Positions 53,364-61,890 of a DNA stretch of 64,000 nt are shown here, piece after piece. Made by a program: the position numbers and the translations under genes. The stretch is from positions 3,472,001 to 3,536,000 of the forward strand of contig NZ_CP041146.1 in the NCBI RefSeq assembly GCF_006494775.1. The letters are read 5' to 3'. The DNA is from Nocardioides humi. GTDB taxonomy: Bacteria; Actinomycetota; Actinomycetes; Propionibacteriales; Nocardioidaceae. The notes under the pieces are model-generated. The model was not told the DNA's origin. It searched no databases and worked only from the letters and a program-made list of their open reading frames with translations. Position 1 is the first letter of the stretch. Each line of letters starts with the position of its first letter.

Positions 53364-55117
53364 ATGAAGCTCACCGGAGCACAGCTCCTCACCTCGATCC
53401 TCACGGACGCAGGCGTGTCCGTCGTCTCCGGGATCCCGGGACACACCGTCACCGACTTCGCGCTGGCCGTCGGCGCCGACGACGCGTCGTTCACCCGCCT
53501 GCTCGTCCGACACGAGGCGACCGCGACGTTCGCGGCCGACGTCTACCACCGGATCAGTGGCCGGCTGATGGTGCCGTTCACCCACGCCTTCCCCGGGGCG
53601 GCCAACGGCCTCACTGGTGTCGCCAACGCCTATGCCGACTACTCGAGCATGCTCTGGGTCACCGGCAACACCGCGTCCGTGGGGATCGGGCGAGGCGGCT
53701 ACCAGGAGCTGTCCCGGCAGGTCAACGACGACCTGACCCAGTTGATCCGACCCGCGGTGAAGCGGGTCTGGCAGCCGCGCACGGCAGGCGACCTCGCGCA
53801 CAACGCGCTCGCCGCGCTCAGGGAGGCGACCACTGGCCGACCGGGGCCTGTGGCGCTCAATGTCTCGCAGGAGATCTGGTCGGAGGAGATCGAGGCCTCG
53901 CGGCTCCCGAACACCCATGGCTTCCTCAAGGCCGCTCGGCCTCGTCCAGACGCGTCGAGCGTGGAGTCCGCCGTACGGGTGCTGCTCGAGGCCGAGCGGC
54001 CGCTCGTGCTGGCCGGCAACGGCGTCAACCTGGCGCGGGCGCGCGTCGGACTGCGAGCCCTCGCCGAGCGGCTGGGTGTCCCGGTCGCGACGACCGCTAC
54101 CGGCAAGGGGCCTTCCCCGAGGACCACCCGCTCTCGGTGGGGGTGCTCGGGTGGGTCGGCACGGGAACGGCCAACGAGGCCGCCCGCTCCGCGGATGTGA
54201 TCTTGGTGCTCGGAGCCCGGCTCGCCGAGACCACCGCGAGCTCATGGGTGCCGGGAGCCACCTTCACCCCGGGGACCCGGCTGATCCACGCGGACGCCGA
54301 GTTGAGCGGGGTGGCCAACGCCTATCCCGTCGCGGAGGTGCTGATCGGTGACCTGGCCGCCACCCTGGACGACCTCGCCGCCGCGCTCGGCGACGCGTCC
54401 GCGCCGGAACTCGACGGCTGGCTGGCCCACCTCGACCAGGCGCGGACCGCGTGGTCGACGGTGGTGCGGCGCTCGCGAGCGCCGGGGCGGTTCGGGGCGA
54501 TCGGCACCGGCGCGGTGGTCCAGGCGCTACGCACCGCGTACCCGGGACCGCTGAACATGGTCAACGACTGCGGCAAGCACCACAAGTGGGTGGTGCAGCA
54601 GCTCCAGGCGCGGGAGGACGACCAGATCATCAGCAGCATGGGCGGCGCTTCGATGGGCATCGGCCTCGCCGGCGCGATCGGCGCCGCGCTCGCCCGACCC
54701 GAGGCGCCGACGATCGCCTGGCTGGGCGACGGCGGCCTGGCGATGTCGCTCGCTGCGCTCCCGACCGTTGCCGAGTACCGCCTGCCGGTGCTGACCGTGG
54801 TCATCGACGACGCGTCGTATGGCGTCGTGCACAACACCCAGATGGCAGCGGCGGGTCGCTCGGCGTTCGCCGACTTCGACGGGTCGGGAACGCACCCCGA
54901 CTACCGGCTCGACTTCACGGCCGTCGCGCAGGGGTGCGGCATCCCGGCGCGGACCGTGGCGGATCCCGCCGAGCTCGACGCGGCGTTCGCTTGGGCAAAG
55001 GCACAGGACGGTCCGGCGGTCCTCACGGTCCTCTCGGACAAGGGCTCGGTGCAGCCATCCGGAGGCGGCCAGCTGCGACCGCTCGAGGACAACTCGCGCC
55101 GGCTCGTCTGGTCCTGA
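53364..55117 (+). pseudogene. Thiamine-diphosphate-dependent enzyme (acetolactate-synthase-like) with a frameshift
   Basis: The first frame from ATG 53364 gives the ThDP pyrimidine-binding domain with catalytic Glu (VRHEATATFAADVY) and part of the central domain. The second frame (to 55117) continues with GWVGTGTANEAARSADVILVLG and the ThDP-binding motif GDGGLAMSLAAL...DDASYG. One extra G at GGGG 54107-54110 (ATGKG-AFPEDHPLSVG) rejoins them into a protein of about 584 residues. It may decarboxylate or ligate a 2-keto acid. It lies between the SDR and the PrpF-like gene; probable sequence error. Confidence 0.78.
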
Positions 55118-55120
55118 GCG

Positions 55121-56155
55121 ATGTCCGTCCGCCCGCGGGCCCTGGACGTGGTGATCGCCCGCGGAGGCAGCAGCCGTGGCGTGATGCTCCGGCTCGACGA
55201 CCTGCCCCCGCCGGGGCCGGCTCGCGACGAACTGACGCTCCGGCTGGTGGGCAGTCCACCGACCGAGGGCCTCGGCGGCGGGTCGCCGGTCACCAACAAG
55301 GTCGTCGCCGTCGGAGTAGGTCCGAGCGGGGCCGACCTGGAGTATGTCGTCGGCAACGTGTCGTCGGACGCGACAACCGTCGACTGGTCCGGGACCTGCG
55401 GGAACATGACCTCCGCGGTGGTGCCCTTCGGGTACGCCGCGGGGCTCCTCACCGGTGAGCCGTCGGGCGCCTGGAGGTTGCGCAACCTTGCGACGAACGG
55501 GCTCATCGAGGTCGGGGTGCTCGACGTCGCCGCGCTCGAGACGCCGGGCGCGGAGGTCCGGCTCACGACCGAGTTCCTCGACCCGGGTGGAGCCGTGCTC
55601 GGCCGAATGCTGCCGACCGGTCGCGTCCGCGACGTCATCGAGGTCGACGACCTGGCGTGCGAGGCGACGCTCGTGGACGTGACGCACCCCTACCTGCTGC
55701 TCCGCCACGGCGAGGTCGTCGGTGAACGCCGGCTCTCCGACCCGGCGACGCTCGCCCGGATCGAGCGCGTGCGCGGCACCGTGTGCGTGCGGCTGGGGCT
55801 GTGTGCGGACCCGATGTCGGCGTGCACCCTGTCGCCTGCCGTGCCGAGGGTGGTGCTGGTCCACCCGCGCGAGGCGCCGACGCCGAGCGAGCTCCGGATC
55901 CTCGCCGTCTCTTTGGGCGAGCCTGTGCACACGGTCCCCGTCACTGCCGGGCTCGCACTGGCCGCGGCGAGCCGGATTCATGGGACTCTCGTGCACGACC
56001 CGCTGCTCGACGTGTGCGGCGCCGCGGAGGTGGGGGTGGTGGGACCGACGGGGCGGCTGACCGCCCGGTCCGAGGTGGCCGCGGACGGCACGCTGGTGAG
56101 TGTCGGGCTGGGCCGCACAGCACGGCTCCTCGCCCAAGGACGAGCGTGGGTCTAG
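55121..56155 (+). CDS. PrpF/DUF453-family isomerase
   Basis: A 344-residue protein of the PrpF family (2-methylaconitate isomerase, 4-oxalomesaconate tautomerase, 3-methylitaconate isomerase). GGSSRG near the start and CGNMTSAVVPFG (catalytic Cys, about residues 91-102) are hallmark motifs, with a second Cys region at GLCADP. It starts 3 bp after the ThDP gene stop. In context it could move a double bond in an unsaturated di- or tricarboxylate before cleavage by the PrpB-like lyase. Confidence 0.82.
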   Translation: MSVRPRALDVVIARGGSSRGVMLRLDDLPPPGPARDELTLRLVGSPPTEGLGGGSPVTNKVVAVGVGPSGADLEYVVGNVSSDATTVDWSGTCGNMTSAVVPFGYAAGLLTGEPSGAWRLRNLATNGLIEVGVLDVAALETPGAEVRLTTEFLDPGGAVLGRMLPTGRVRDVIEVDDLACEATLVDVTHPYLLLRHGEVVGERRLSDPATLARIERVRGTVCVRLGLCADPMSACTLSPAVPRVVLVHPREAPTPSELRILAVSLGEPVHTVPVTAGLALAAASRIHGTLVHDPLLDVCGAAEVGVVGPTGRLTARSEVAADGTLVSVGLGRTARLLAQGRAWV

Positions 56156-56985
56156 GAGACTTCGGGCGGCGTGACGACCGCGCCGAGCGTCGAGCTGATC
56201 CGGGCGGCGTACTCCTTCACCTGCTCGACATAGCTGTCGATACGCGCCATGGTGAGGCGCGAGGACGCGCCGGCGATCGTCAGTGCGGCGACCACGTGGC
56301 CGCGGTGATCCACCACGGGGGCCGCCACGCACCGCAGGCCCAGCTCGAGTTCCTCGTCGTCCAGGGCGAATCCGTGGTGGCGCACATGAGCCAGCTGCTC
56401 CTTCAACTCGGCGACGGTCCCGATCGTGTGATCGGTCTTGGCGTGCAGCTTCTTGCCCGGCAGCAGCATGTCCAGGGTCGCCTCCGACAGGCCGGCGAGC
56501 AGCACCTTCCCCATCGCGGTCGAGTAGGCGTCGCTGCGCTTGCCGACCCACGAGTGCAGGCGGACCGAGTAGGAGCCGTCGACCAGGACGACGGTCACCG
56601 CCTCGTGGCCCTCGAGGACGCCGACGTGACAGGTCTCGCCCGTCTCCTCGACCAGTTCCCGCACGTGCTCCAGTGCGGCGGTGGACAGGTCGATGTCGGC
56701 CGAGGCGATCGCGCCGAGCCGCGACAGCTTGCCGCTGAGCCGGAACCCCGGACCGTCGTTGACGGCGACCAGGTAGCCGGCGAGGACGAGGTTCGCGGCG
56801 ATCCGGAAGGCGGTCGACTTGTGGATCCCGAGCTCACGGGAGATCTCGGCGGCCGTCACGCTCTGCCGGTCCATCGCGAACATGTCGAGCACCGCGAGCC
56901 CGTGGAGCAGTGCACCAGGTCTGCTGCTCCCGCCCGTCACCGGCGGCACGGGGTCGACATCCTCGGTACTTGGCCTGACGTTCAT
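56152..56985 (-). CDS. IclR-family transcriptional regulator
   Basis: A 277-residue IclR protein with an N-terminal winged helix (about 28-90, TAAEISRELGIHKSTAFRIAANL) and an effector domain. Its end overlaps the PrpF-like gene end by 4 bp in convergent orientation. It is divergent from a GntR gene 30 bp away. It probably controls part of the 48-56 kb catabolic genes. Confidence 0.87.
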   Translation of the reverse strand: MNVRPSTEDVDPVPPVTGGSSRPGALLHGLAVLDMFAMDRQSVTAAEISRELGIHKSTAFRIAANLVLAGYLVAVNDGPGFRLSGKLSRLGAIASADIDLSTAALEHVRELVEETGETCHVGVLEGHEAVTVVLVDGSYSVRLHSWVGKRSDAYSTAMGKVLLAGLSEATLDMLLPGKKLHAKTDHTIGTVAELKEQLAHVRHHGFALDDEELELGLRCVAAPVVDHRGHVVAALTIAGASSRLTMARIDSYVEQVKEYAARISSTLGAVVTPPEVS

Positions 56986-57015
56986 TGCTCAACGATAAAC
57001 AGTTAAGGTGTCGGG

Positions 57016-57738
57016 GTGAACGGGCCGCTCGAGGATGTGTCGACTTTCGCTCCGCAGCGCGTCCAAGGTCCTCGGCACCAAGTCGAGCGCCAGATCCGGG
57101 AGGCCATCCTCGGCGGGGTCTTCCCCGCGGGCTCGCGGTTGCCCAGTGAGACCAGCCTGGCCGAGGACTTCGGCGTCAGCCGCGCGACGGTGCGGGAGGC
57201 CCTGCGGTCCCTGGCCGCGTCCGGGCTGGTGATGAAGACCCGGGGGTCGGGGGGCACCTTCGCGCAGTACGTCGACCACCGGCTCATCCAGGACGCGCTG
57301 TCGGAGCGGGTCGAACGGGTCCTCGAGATGGGCACCATGGCCTACGACGAGGTGGCGACCTTCCGGGATCTTCTCGAGGTGCCGAGTGCGCGGCTCGCCG
57401 CCGAGCACCGGACCGAAGCCGACCTCGTCGCGCTGCATGCGGTGATCGACGCCGAGAAAGCCACGACTGTCGACGATCCGGCGGTCCTCGAACTCAATGC
57501 CGAGTTCCACTCGCGGATCGCCCAGGCGAGCCGCAACCGGATGCTCGAGGCGTGCATCACCGCTCTGCACAGCGTTGCCCGACCGCTGTCTTTCATCGAC
57601 ACCGACCATGACCTCGGGGCGCAGGCGGTCAAGCACCACATCGCGCTGTACGCGGCGATCCAGGAGGGAGAGCCGGAGGCGGCCGCACGCGAGATGGGAC
57701 AGCATCTGGCGTTCCTGCGCCAGCACGTCGCCCGCTGA
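57016..57738 (+). CDS. GntR-family (FadR/FCD-type) transcriptional regulator
   Basis: A 240-residue regulator with an N-terminal GntR helix-turn-helix (about 25-75, LPSETSLAEDFGVSRATVREALRSL) and an all-helical FCD domain with metal-type His residues (about 100-225). FCD regulators commonly sense organic acids. GTG 57016 lies 30 bp from the divergent IclR start, so the two share regulatory DNA. Confidence 0.87.
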   Translation: MNGPLEDVSTFAPQRVQGPRHQVERQIREAILGGVFPAGSRLPSETSLAEDFGVSRATVREALRSLAASGLVMKTRGSGGTFAQYVDHRLIQDALSERVERVLEMGTMAYDEVATFRDLLEVPSARLAAEHRTEADLVALHAVIDAEKATTVDDPAVLELNAEFHSRIAQASRNRMLEACITALHSVARPLSFIDTDHDLGAQAVKHHIALYAAIQEGEPEAAAREMGQHLAFLRQHVAR

Positions 57739-57779
57739 CCGAGGCCATCGCTCACCCCTTGGCGGGCGGCGACGACAAC

Positions 57780-58148
57780 TCAGAGCGGGGCGCTGCGCGG
57801 GCCTGCCGTGCCGAATCGGCGCGGCGGCCGCTGGCTCTGCAGCAGACTGATCGTCCAGTGCTCCATCTGGCCCTCCCAGGGACCCCAGCCGCGGGCCGCG
57901 GCGTACGCCGGCTCGTCGAAGACGTGCGGCCCGTCGAGCTGCCAGACCGTCAGGAAGTCGCGGTCCGAGCCCAACTGGCCGTAGCGGGTGTAGGAGCGCA
58001 TGCCGGGCACCGCGAGGACGGCCGGGATGTGCACGTCCTCGAGCCAGGCCTGCCAGTCGGCCCGCTGCTCCTCCGGTCCGCCATAGCGGAACCGGATCAC
58101 GTGGAACCAGTCGTGCGCACCTTCCTGCTCGACTGCGGTAGCTTTCAT
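57780..58148 (-). CDS. EthD-like dimeric alpha/beta-barrel protein
   Basis: A 122-residue protein with WFHVIRFRYGG and WQAWLEDVHIPAVLAVPGMRSYTRY, typical of EthD/DUF4286-like small barrels that assist degradation pathways. Its start faces the divergent SDR gene, and the shared dyad lies in between. AAGGAGG precedes ATG 58148. The exact role is unknown. Confidence 0.65.
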   Translation of the reverse strand: MKATAVEQEGAHDWFHVIRFRYGGPEEQRADWQAWLEDVHIPAVLAVPGMRSYTRYGQLGSDRDFLTVWQLDGPHVFDEPAYAAARGWGPWEGQMEHWTISLLQSQRPPRRFGTAGPRSAPL

Positions 58149-58158
58149 GGCCCCTCCT

Positions 58159-58213
58159 TGACAAACCGGCTAACCGGTCAGTGAAAATAGGACCCTCGGT
58201 GAGGTCGTGTCAA
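58159..58213. promoter_or_regulatory. Divergent promoters with one shared dyad operator
   Basis: The minus promoter has TTGACA (58213-58208) and TATTTT (58190-58185), 17-bp spacing. The plus promoter has TTGACA (58159-58164) and a weak GAAAAT (58184-58189). The dyad ACCGG-CTAA-CCGGT (58166-58179) lies between the plus boxes and 6 bp after the minus -10, so one repressor could block both. Confidence 0.65.
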
Positions 58214-58247
58214 GGCCATGCCCGAATGATCGGAGGTGAGGGGTCCG

Positions 58248-59024
58248 GTGCGAGGACTGCGCGACAAGGTGAGTGTCGTGGTCGGTGCCGCCCCCGGCAA
58301 TATCGGTGCCGGGGCTGCGGCGCGGCTGGCGGCGGAGGGGGCGCAGGTCGTGGTCGCCGACCTTGCTGCGGAGGCCGCCGAGCAGGTGGCCGAAGAGCTT
58401 TGTGTCGCCGGGGGGCGTGCGGTCGCCCGGACGGTCGACATCTCCTCGGCCGAGTCGGTCTCCGAGCTGTTCACGTTCGTCGGCGCCGAGTTGGGTGGCT
58501 TGGACTGCCTGTTCAATGTCGCGGCGGACCTGTCGGCACGCACGATGGGGGTCGACAGCAGGAACGATGTCGTCTCCCTCCCGCTGGAGGTCTGGCAGCG
58601 GACCCTGGAGGTGAACCTGACGGGTTACATGCTGGCGGCCAGGTCGGCGATCCCGATGATGGTGGCTCGCGGTGGTGGCTCGATCGTGAACACCATGTCC
58701 GCGGCGGCCTGGCTCGCCCAGCAGCAGCGGCCGGCGTACGGCACCTCCAAGGTCGCGCTCGAGGGGCTGACTCGACATGTTGCCGCGGCCTACGGGAAGC
58801 AGGGAGTCCGGTGCAACGCGGTGGCGCCGGGGCTGGTGCTCACCGTGTCGGCGTTGCGGGTGATCCCACCGGAGTCGCGGGAGCGGCAACTGGCCGAGCT
58901 GCCCTCCCCGCGCCTCGGCACCCCGGAGGACGTGGGCGCCCTGGTGGCGTTCCTCTGCTCGGACGACGGGGCGTGGATCAACGGCCAGACGATCCGCGTC
59001 GACGGCGGTCGGGTCATGCGCTGA
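58248..59024 (+). CDS. Short-chain dehydrogenase/reductase
   Basis: A 258-residue SDR. The nucleotide motif is the unusual GAAPGNIGAG, catalytic Tyr and Lys are in YGTSK, and VDGGRVMR ends the protein. GGAGGTG (58232-58238) points to GTG 58248 as the start; GTG 58236 is in frame. It may oxidise a hydroxy group in an alicyclic, steroid-like or hydroxyacyl-CoA substrate, but this is not shown. Confidence 0.82.
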   Translation: MRGLRDKVSVVVGAAPGNIGAGAAARLAAEGAQVVVADLAAEAAEQVAEELCVAGGRAVARTVDISSAESVSELFTFVGAELGGLDCLFNVAADLSARTMGVDSRNDVVSLPLEVWQRTLEVNLTGYMLAARSAIPMMVARGGGSIVNTMSAAAWLAQQQRPAYGTSKVALEGLTRHVAAAYGKQGVRCNAVAPGLVLTVSALRVIPPESRERQLAELPSPRLGTPEDVGALVAFLCSDDGAWINGQTIRVDGGRVMR

Positions 59025-59055
59025 CTGCGCGATCGCGGGGCGTACGGGACCGTTC

Positions 59056-59109
59056 TTGACGACGGGTCGGAGGCCGCCTACAGTCAGATTAACTGACCAG
59101 CCGGCCGGT
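59056..59109 (+). promoter_or_regulatory. Ferredoxin promoter and dyad operator
   Basis: TTGACG (59056-59061) and TACAGT (59079-59084) have 17-bp spacing. After 11 bp comes ACCAG-CCGG-CCGGT (59096-59109), embedded in a longer near-palindrome beginning TGACC and ending GGTTCA. Confidence 0.7.
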
Positions 59110-59128
59110 TCAAATAAGGAGATGTGAA

Positions 59129-59323
59129 GTGCGCATCACAGCGGATTCGGAGCGGTGCATCGGCGCCGGCCAGTGCGTGCTCGTCGCGCCCGAGGTCTTC
59201 GACCAGGATGACGACGGCACCGTGGTCATGCTCGCCGAGACCGTCGGTGCCGAGGGTGAGGCCGCGGTCCGCGAAGCCATCGACATCTGCCCGGCGCGGG
59301 CGATCTTCCTTGTCGACGCCTAG
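59129..59323 (+). CDS. Small [3Fe-4S]/[4Fe-4S] ferredoxin
   Basis: A 64-residue ferredoxin. Cluster ligands are Cys10 and Cys16 (CIGAGQC) and Cys54 (ICPARAI), with Gly where a fourth Cys would be, so a [3Fe-4S] cluster is likely. This type donates electrons to cytochromes P450. AAGGAGA lies 6 bp before GTG 59129. It is followed by its probable reductase with a 14-bp overlap; no oxygenase is encoded in the window. Confidence 0.9.
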   Translation: MRITADSERCIGAGQCVLVAPEVFDQDDDGTVVMLAETVGAEGEAAVREAIDICPARAIFLVDA

Positions 59324-60488
59324 CGCGACGGTCGTCGTCGGGGCGTCGGCCGCCGGCCTCTCGACGGTCGAGGCGCTGCGCCGGGCCGGCCACGTCGGGC
59401 GGGTGGTGCTCGTCGGGGAGGAGCCGCACCTGCCCTACGACCGGCCCCCGCTCTCGAAGAGGCACCTGGTCGATGACGTGCCCGCCGCCGTGCTTCTGCG
59501 GGAGTCCGTGGCGTACGCCGACCTCGACGTCGAGCTCCGGCTCGGTGCCCGTGCACGAGCCGTCGACCTCGCCGAGCACCGGGTCGATCTCGAGCCGGGA
59601 CCCTCGCTGACCTACGACCAGCTCGTCATCGCGACGGGAGTGCGACCGCGGTTGCTCCGCCAGGGGCACGAGCTCGCCGGGGTGCACGTTCTGCGTACCC
59701 TCGACGACGCGGAGCGGATCCGCCGCGCGCTGCACGACCGGCCCCGTGTCGCGGTCGTGGGCGGCGGCTTCCTGGGCGCCGAGCTGGTCTCGTCGGCCCG
59801 CACCCTCGGTCTCGCCGTCACCTGGCTCTTCCCCGAGTCCGCTCCGATGACGGAGGTGCTCGGTCCCGAGGTCGGCGGCGCCCTGGGCGCCCATCACGTG
59901 GCGGAGGGCGTCGAGCTACGCAACGGCGTCCTCGTCGACCGGCTCGACGGTGTCGACGGGCGTGTCGCCGCCGCCGTCGACCGAGAAGGGAACTCCTATC
60001 CCGCCGACGTGGTCCTGGTCTGCATCGGTTCGCTGCCCAACACCGAGTGGCTGGCCGGCAGTGGCCTGGAGTTGAGCAACGGGGTCGACTGTGACGAACA
60101 CTGCCTCGCCGCCGACGATGTGTACGCCGCCGGTGACGTGGCGAGCTGGCTGCATCCCGACCGCGGCGCGCGGGTCCGGGTCGAGCACCGGCTCAACGCG
60201 TCCGAGCAGGCCCTCGTGGTCGCCCACAACCTGGTCCACGGCCCCGAGCGCGTCTTCGCGCCGGTGCCGTACTTCTGGAGCGACCAGTACTCCCTGCGAT
60301 TGCAGGCCTACGGGTTCCCCGCGCTCGCCGACGGGTTCACCGTGACCGAGGGCGGTCTGGCCGAACGCCGCTTCGCCGGCGTGTGGACCGCGGCGGGTGA
60401 GGTGGTCGCGGTCGGTGGGATCGGCTCCCCGCGGGCGGTGCGCGAGCTGCGCTCCCACCTGATCCGCGCGCAGGCGCCGGTCTCCTGA
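59310..60488 (+). CDS. FAD/NAD(P)-dependent ferredoxin reductase (rhodocoxin reductase-like)
   Basis: A 392-residue reductase with the FAD motif VVVGASAAGLS (about 8-18), NAD motif VAVVGGGFLGAELV, and YAAGDVAS near the C-terminal FAD site. It would pass electrons from NAD(P)H to the ferredoxin encoded just before it. The only in-frame start before the FAD motif is TTG 59310, inside the ferredoxin gene end. Confidence 0.88.
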   Translation: MSTPSATVVVGASAAGLSTVEALRRAGHVGRVVLVGEEPHLPYDRPPLSKRHLVDDVPAAVLLRESVAYADLDVELRLGARARAVDLAEHRVDLEPGPSLTYDQLVIATGVRPRLLRQGHELAGVHVLRTLDDAERIRRALHDRPRVAVVGGGFLGAELVSSARTLGLAVTWLFPESAPMTEVLGPEVGGALGAHHVAEGVELRNGVLVDRLDGVDGRVAAAVDREGNSYPADVVLVCIGSLPNTEWLAGSGLELSNGVDCDEHCLAADDVYAAGDVASWLHPDRGARVRVEHRLNASEQALVVAHNLVHGPERVFAPVPYFWSDQYSLRLQAYGFPALADGFTVTEGGLAERRFAGVWTAAGEVVAVGGIGSPRAVRELRSHLIRAQAPVS

Positions 60489-60519
60489 CCGGCGCCCGCC
60501 TCGGACGGCGCTCGCTCGA

Positions 60520-61698
60520 TCAGTCGGTCACGGCTCCCAGCCGGACGTTCCCGCGGAACAGGTTGCGGGCGATGGAGGCGAGGTTGACCTCGTCGGAGCC
60601 CTCGTAGATCCGGATCACCCGCAGGTCGCGGTACCACCGCTCGAGCGGGAGCTCCATCGCGTAGCCCATGCCGCCGTGGAGCTGGATCATCTCGTCGGCC
60701 ACCCGATTGGCGAGGCGCGCGGTGTGGACCTTGGCGACGTAGGACTCATGCCGGTAGTCCAGGCCGGCGCTCGCCTTCCAGGCGCCCTGCAGGGTCAGGA
60801 GCCGAGCCGCGCGCAGCTCGATCTCCAGCTCGGCGAGGCTGAACGCCCAGTTGGAGTAGTCGGCCAGCTTCTTGCCGAACACCTCTCGCTGGCTGGCCCA
60901 CGCGGTGCCCATCTCGAGCATCCGCTCGGCGGCACCGACCAAGCGGGCCGAGACGCGGAACAGGCGGTTGTCGTAGACCCAGCGCATCAACTGGTCGAAT
61001 CCCTGGTTGACGCCCTCCAGCACGTTGGCGGCGGGTACCCGGACGTCCTCGAAGTGCATGGTGGCGACCTTCTGCTCGGCCCCCATCGTCGGGATGTGCT
61101 GCGCCGTCCAGCCCAGGTCGCGATCGACCAGGAAGCCGGTGATCCCGCCCGCTCCCTCCTCCGGGGTCCGTGCGAAGACCACGGCGAAGTCGGACTCCAG
61201 GGCCCGCGAGATCCACATCTTCTCGCCGTTGAGGACGAAGTCGTCCCCGTCGCGCACTGCCGTGGTCCGCATCGCGCGGACGTCCGAACCACCGCCGGGC
61301 TCGCTGATCGCGGTGCACATCTCCTTCTCGCCGTGAAGGACGGGCAGGAGGTAGTCGGGTCGCTGCTGCTCGTTGCAGCGGTAGAGCATCGGCGAGGCCT
61401 CTCCGCCGAAGGTGAAGCTGATGAAGGTCCGGCCGAGCTCCATGTTGATCAGGGTCTGCGTGAACGGGTCGAGGTCCGCACCGCCGAGCTCCTCGGGCGC
61501 GGACACCCCCCACAACCCGTGGTCCGCGGCCTTCTTCTGCAGGAGCAACTTCTCGTCCTTGGTGAGCCCGGGGCTCGTGACGACGCTCTCCATGCCGCGG
61601 CGCAGCAGCAGGTCCTCCCAGGGGAAGAGCTCGCGCTCGACGAAGGCGCGCACCGTCCGGGTGATCGCGCGCTGTTCCTCGCTCAGGCTGAAGTCCAT
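60520..61698 (-). CDS. Acyl-CoA dehydrogenase
   Basis: A 392-residue FAD enzyme. Family signatures CTAISEPGGGSDVRA and QLHGGMGYAMELPLERWYRD are present, and IYEGSDEV holds the usual catalytic Glu region. It introduces an alpha,beta double bond in an acyl-CoA, feeding the enoyl-CoA hydratase encoded divergently. Acyl specificity is unknown. It is convergent with the ferredoxin reductase gene. Confidence 0.92.
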   Translation of the reverse strand: MDFSLSEEQRAITRTVRAFVERELFPWEDLLLRRGMESVVTSPGLTKDEKLLLQKKAADHGLWGVSAPEELGGADLDPFTQTLINMELGRTFISFTFGGEASPMLYRCNEQQRPDYLLPVLHGEKEMCTAISEPGGGSDVRAMRTTAVRDGDDFVLNGEKMWISRALESDFAVVFARTPEEGAGGITGFLVDRDLGWTAQHIPTMGAEQKVATMHFEDVRVPAANVLEGVNQGFDQLMRWVYDNRLFRVSARLVGAAERMLEMGTAWASQREVFGKKLADYSNWAFSLAELEIELRAARLLTLQGAWKASAGLDYRHESYVAKVHTARLANRVADEMIQLHGGMGYAMELPLERWYRDLRVIRIYEGSDEVNLASIARNLFRGNVRLGAVTD

Positions 61699-61740
61699 GT
61701 CCGCCTCTCGGAAGGTGTGGCGGCCAGCGTCGCTTAGTCG

Positions 61741-61793
61741 ACCGGCTGACCGGTAGTCTCATCACTGTAGGTCTTGGTTCGGACCGACGTCAA
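61741..61793 (-). promoter_or_regulatory. Acyl-CoA dehydrogenase promoter and dyad operator
   Basis: Read on the minus strand: TTGACG (61793-61788), 18 bp, TACAGT (61769-61764), then after 9 bp ACCGG-TCAG-CCGGT (61754-61741). The boxes match those of the ferredoxin promoter. Confidence 0.7.
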
Positions 61794-61813
61794 AGACCAG
61801 GGTCGAGTCCGGA

Positions 61814-61867
61814 TTGACCGCGGACCGCAAACGATCTACTGTGACCTTAATAAACCGGCCGGCCGGT
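61814..61867 (+). promoter_or_regulatory. Enoyl-CoA hydratase promoter and dyad operator
   Basis: TTGACC (61814-61819), 17 bp, TACTGT (61837-61842), then after 11 bp the perfect dyad ACCGG-CCGG-CCGGT (61854-61867). Confidence 0.72.
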
Positions 61868-61890
61868 CACAATGAGAGGACAACACCACG

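Noticed and set aside
51770..56155. Phosphonate pathway (PEP mutase plus ThDP phosphonopyruvate decarboxylase plus alcohol dehydrogenase)
   Set aside because: The PEP-mutase-superfamily protein has the lyase motif KRCGH and not the mutase active-site loop, so a phosphonate route is not supported.
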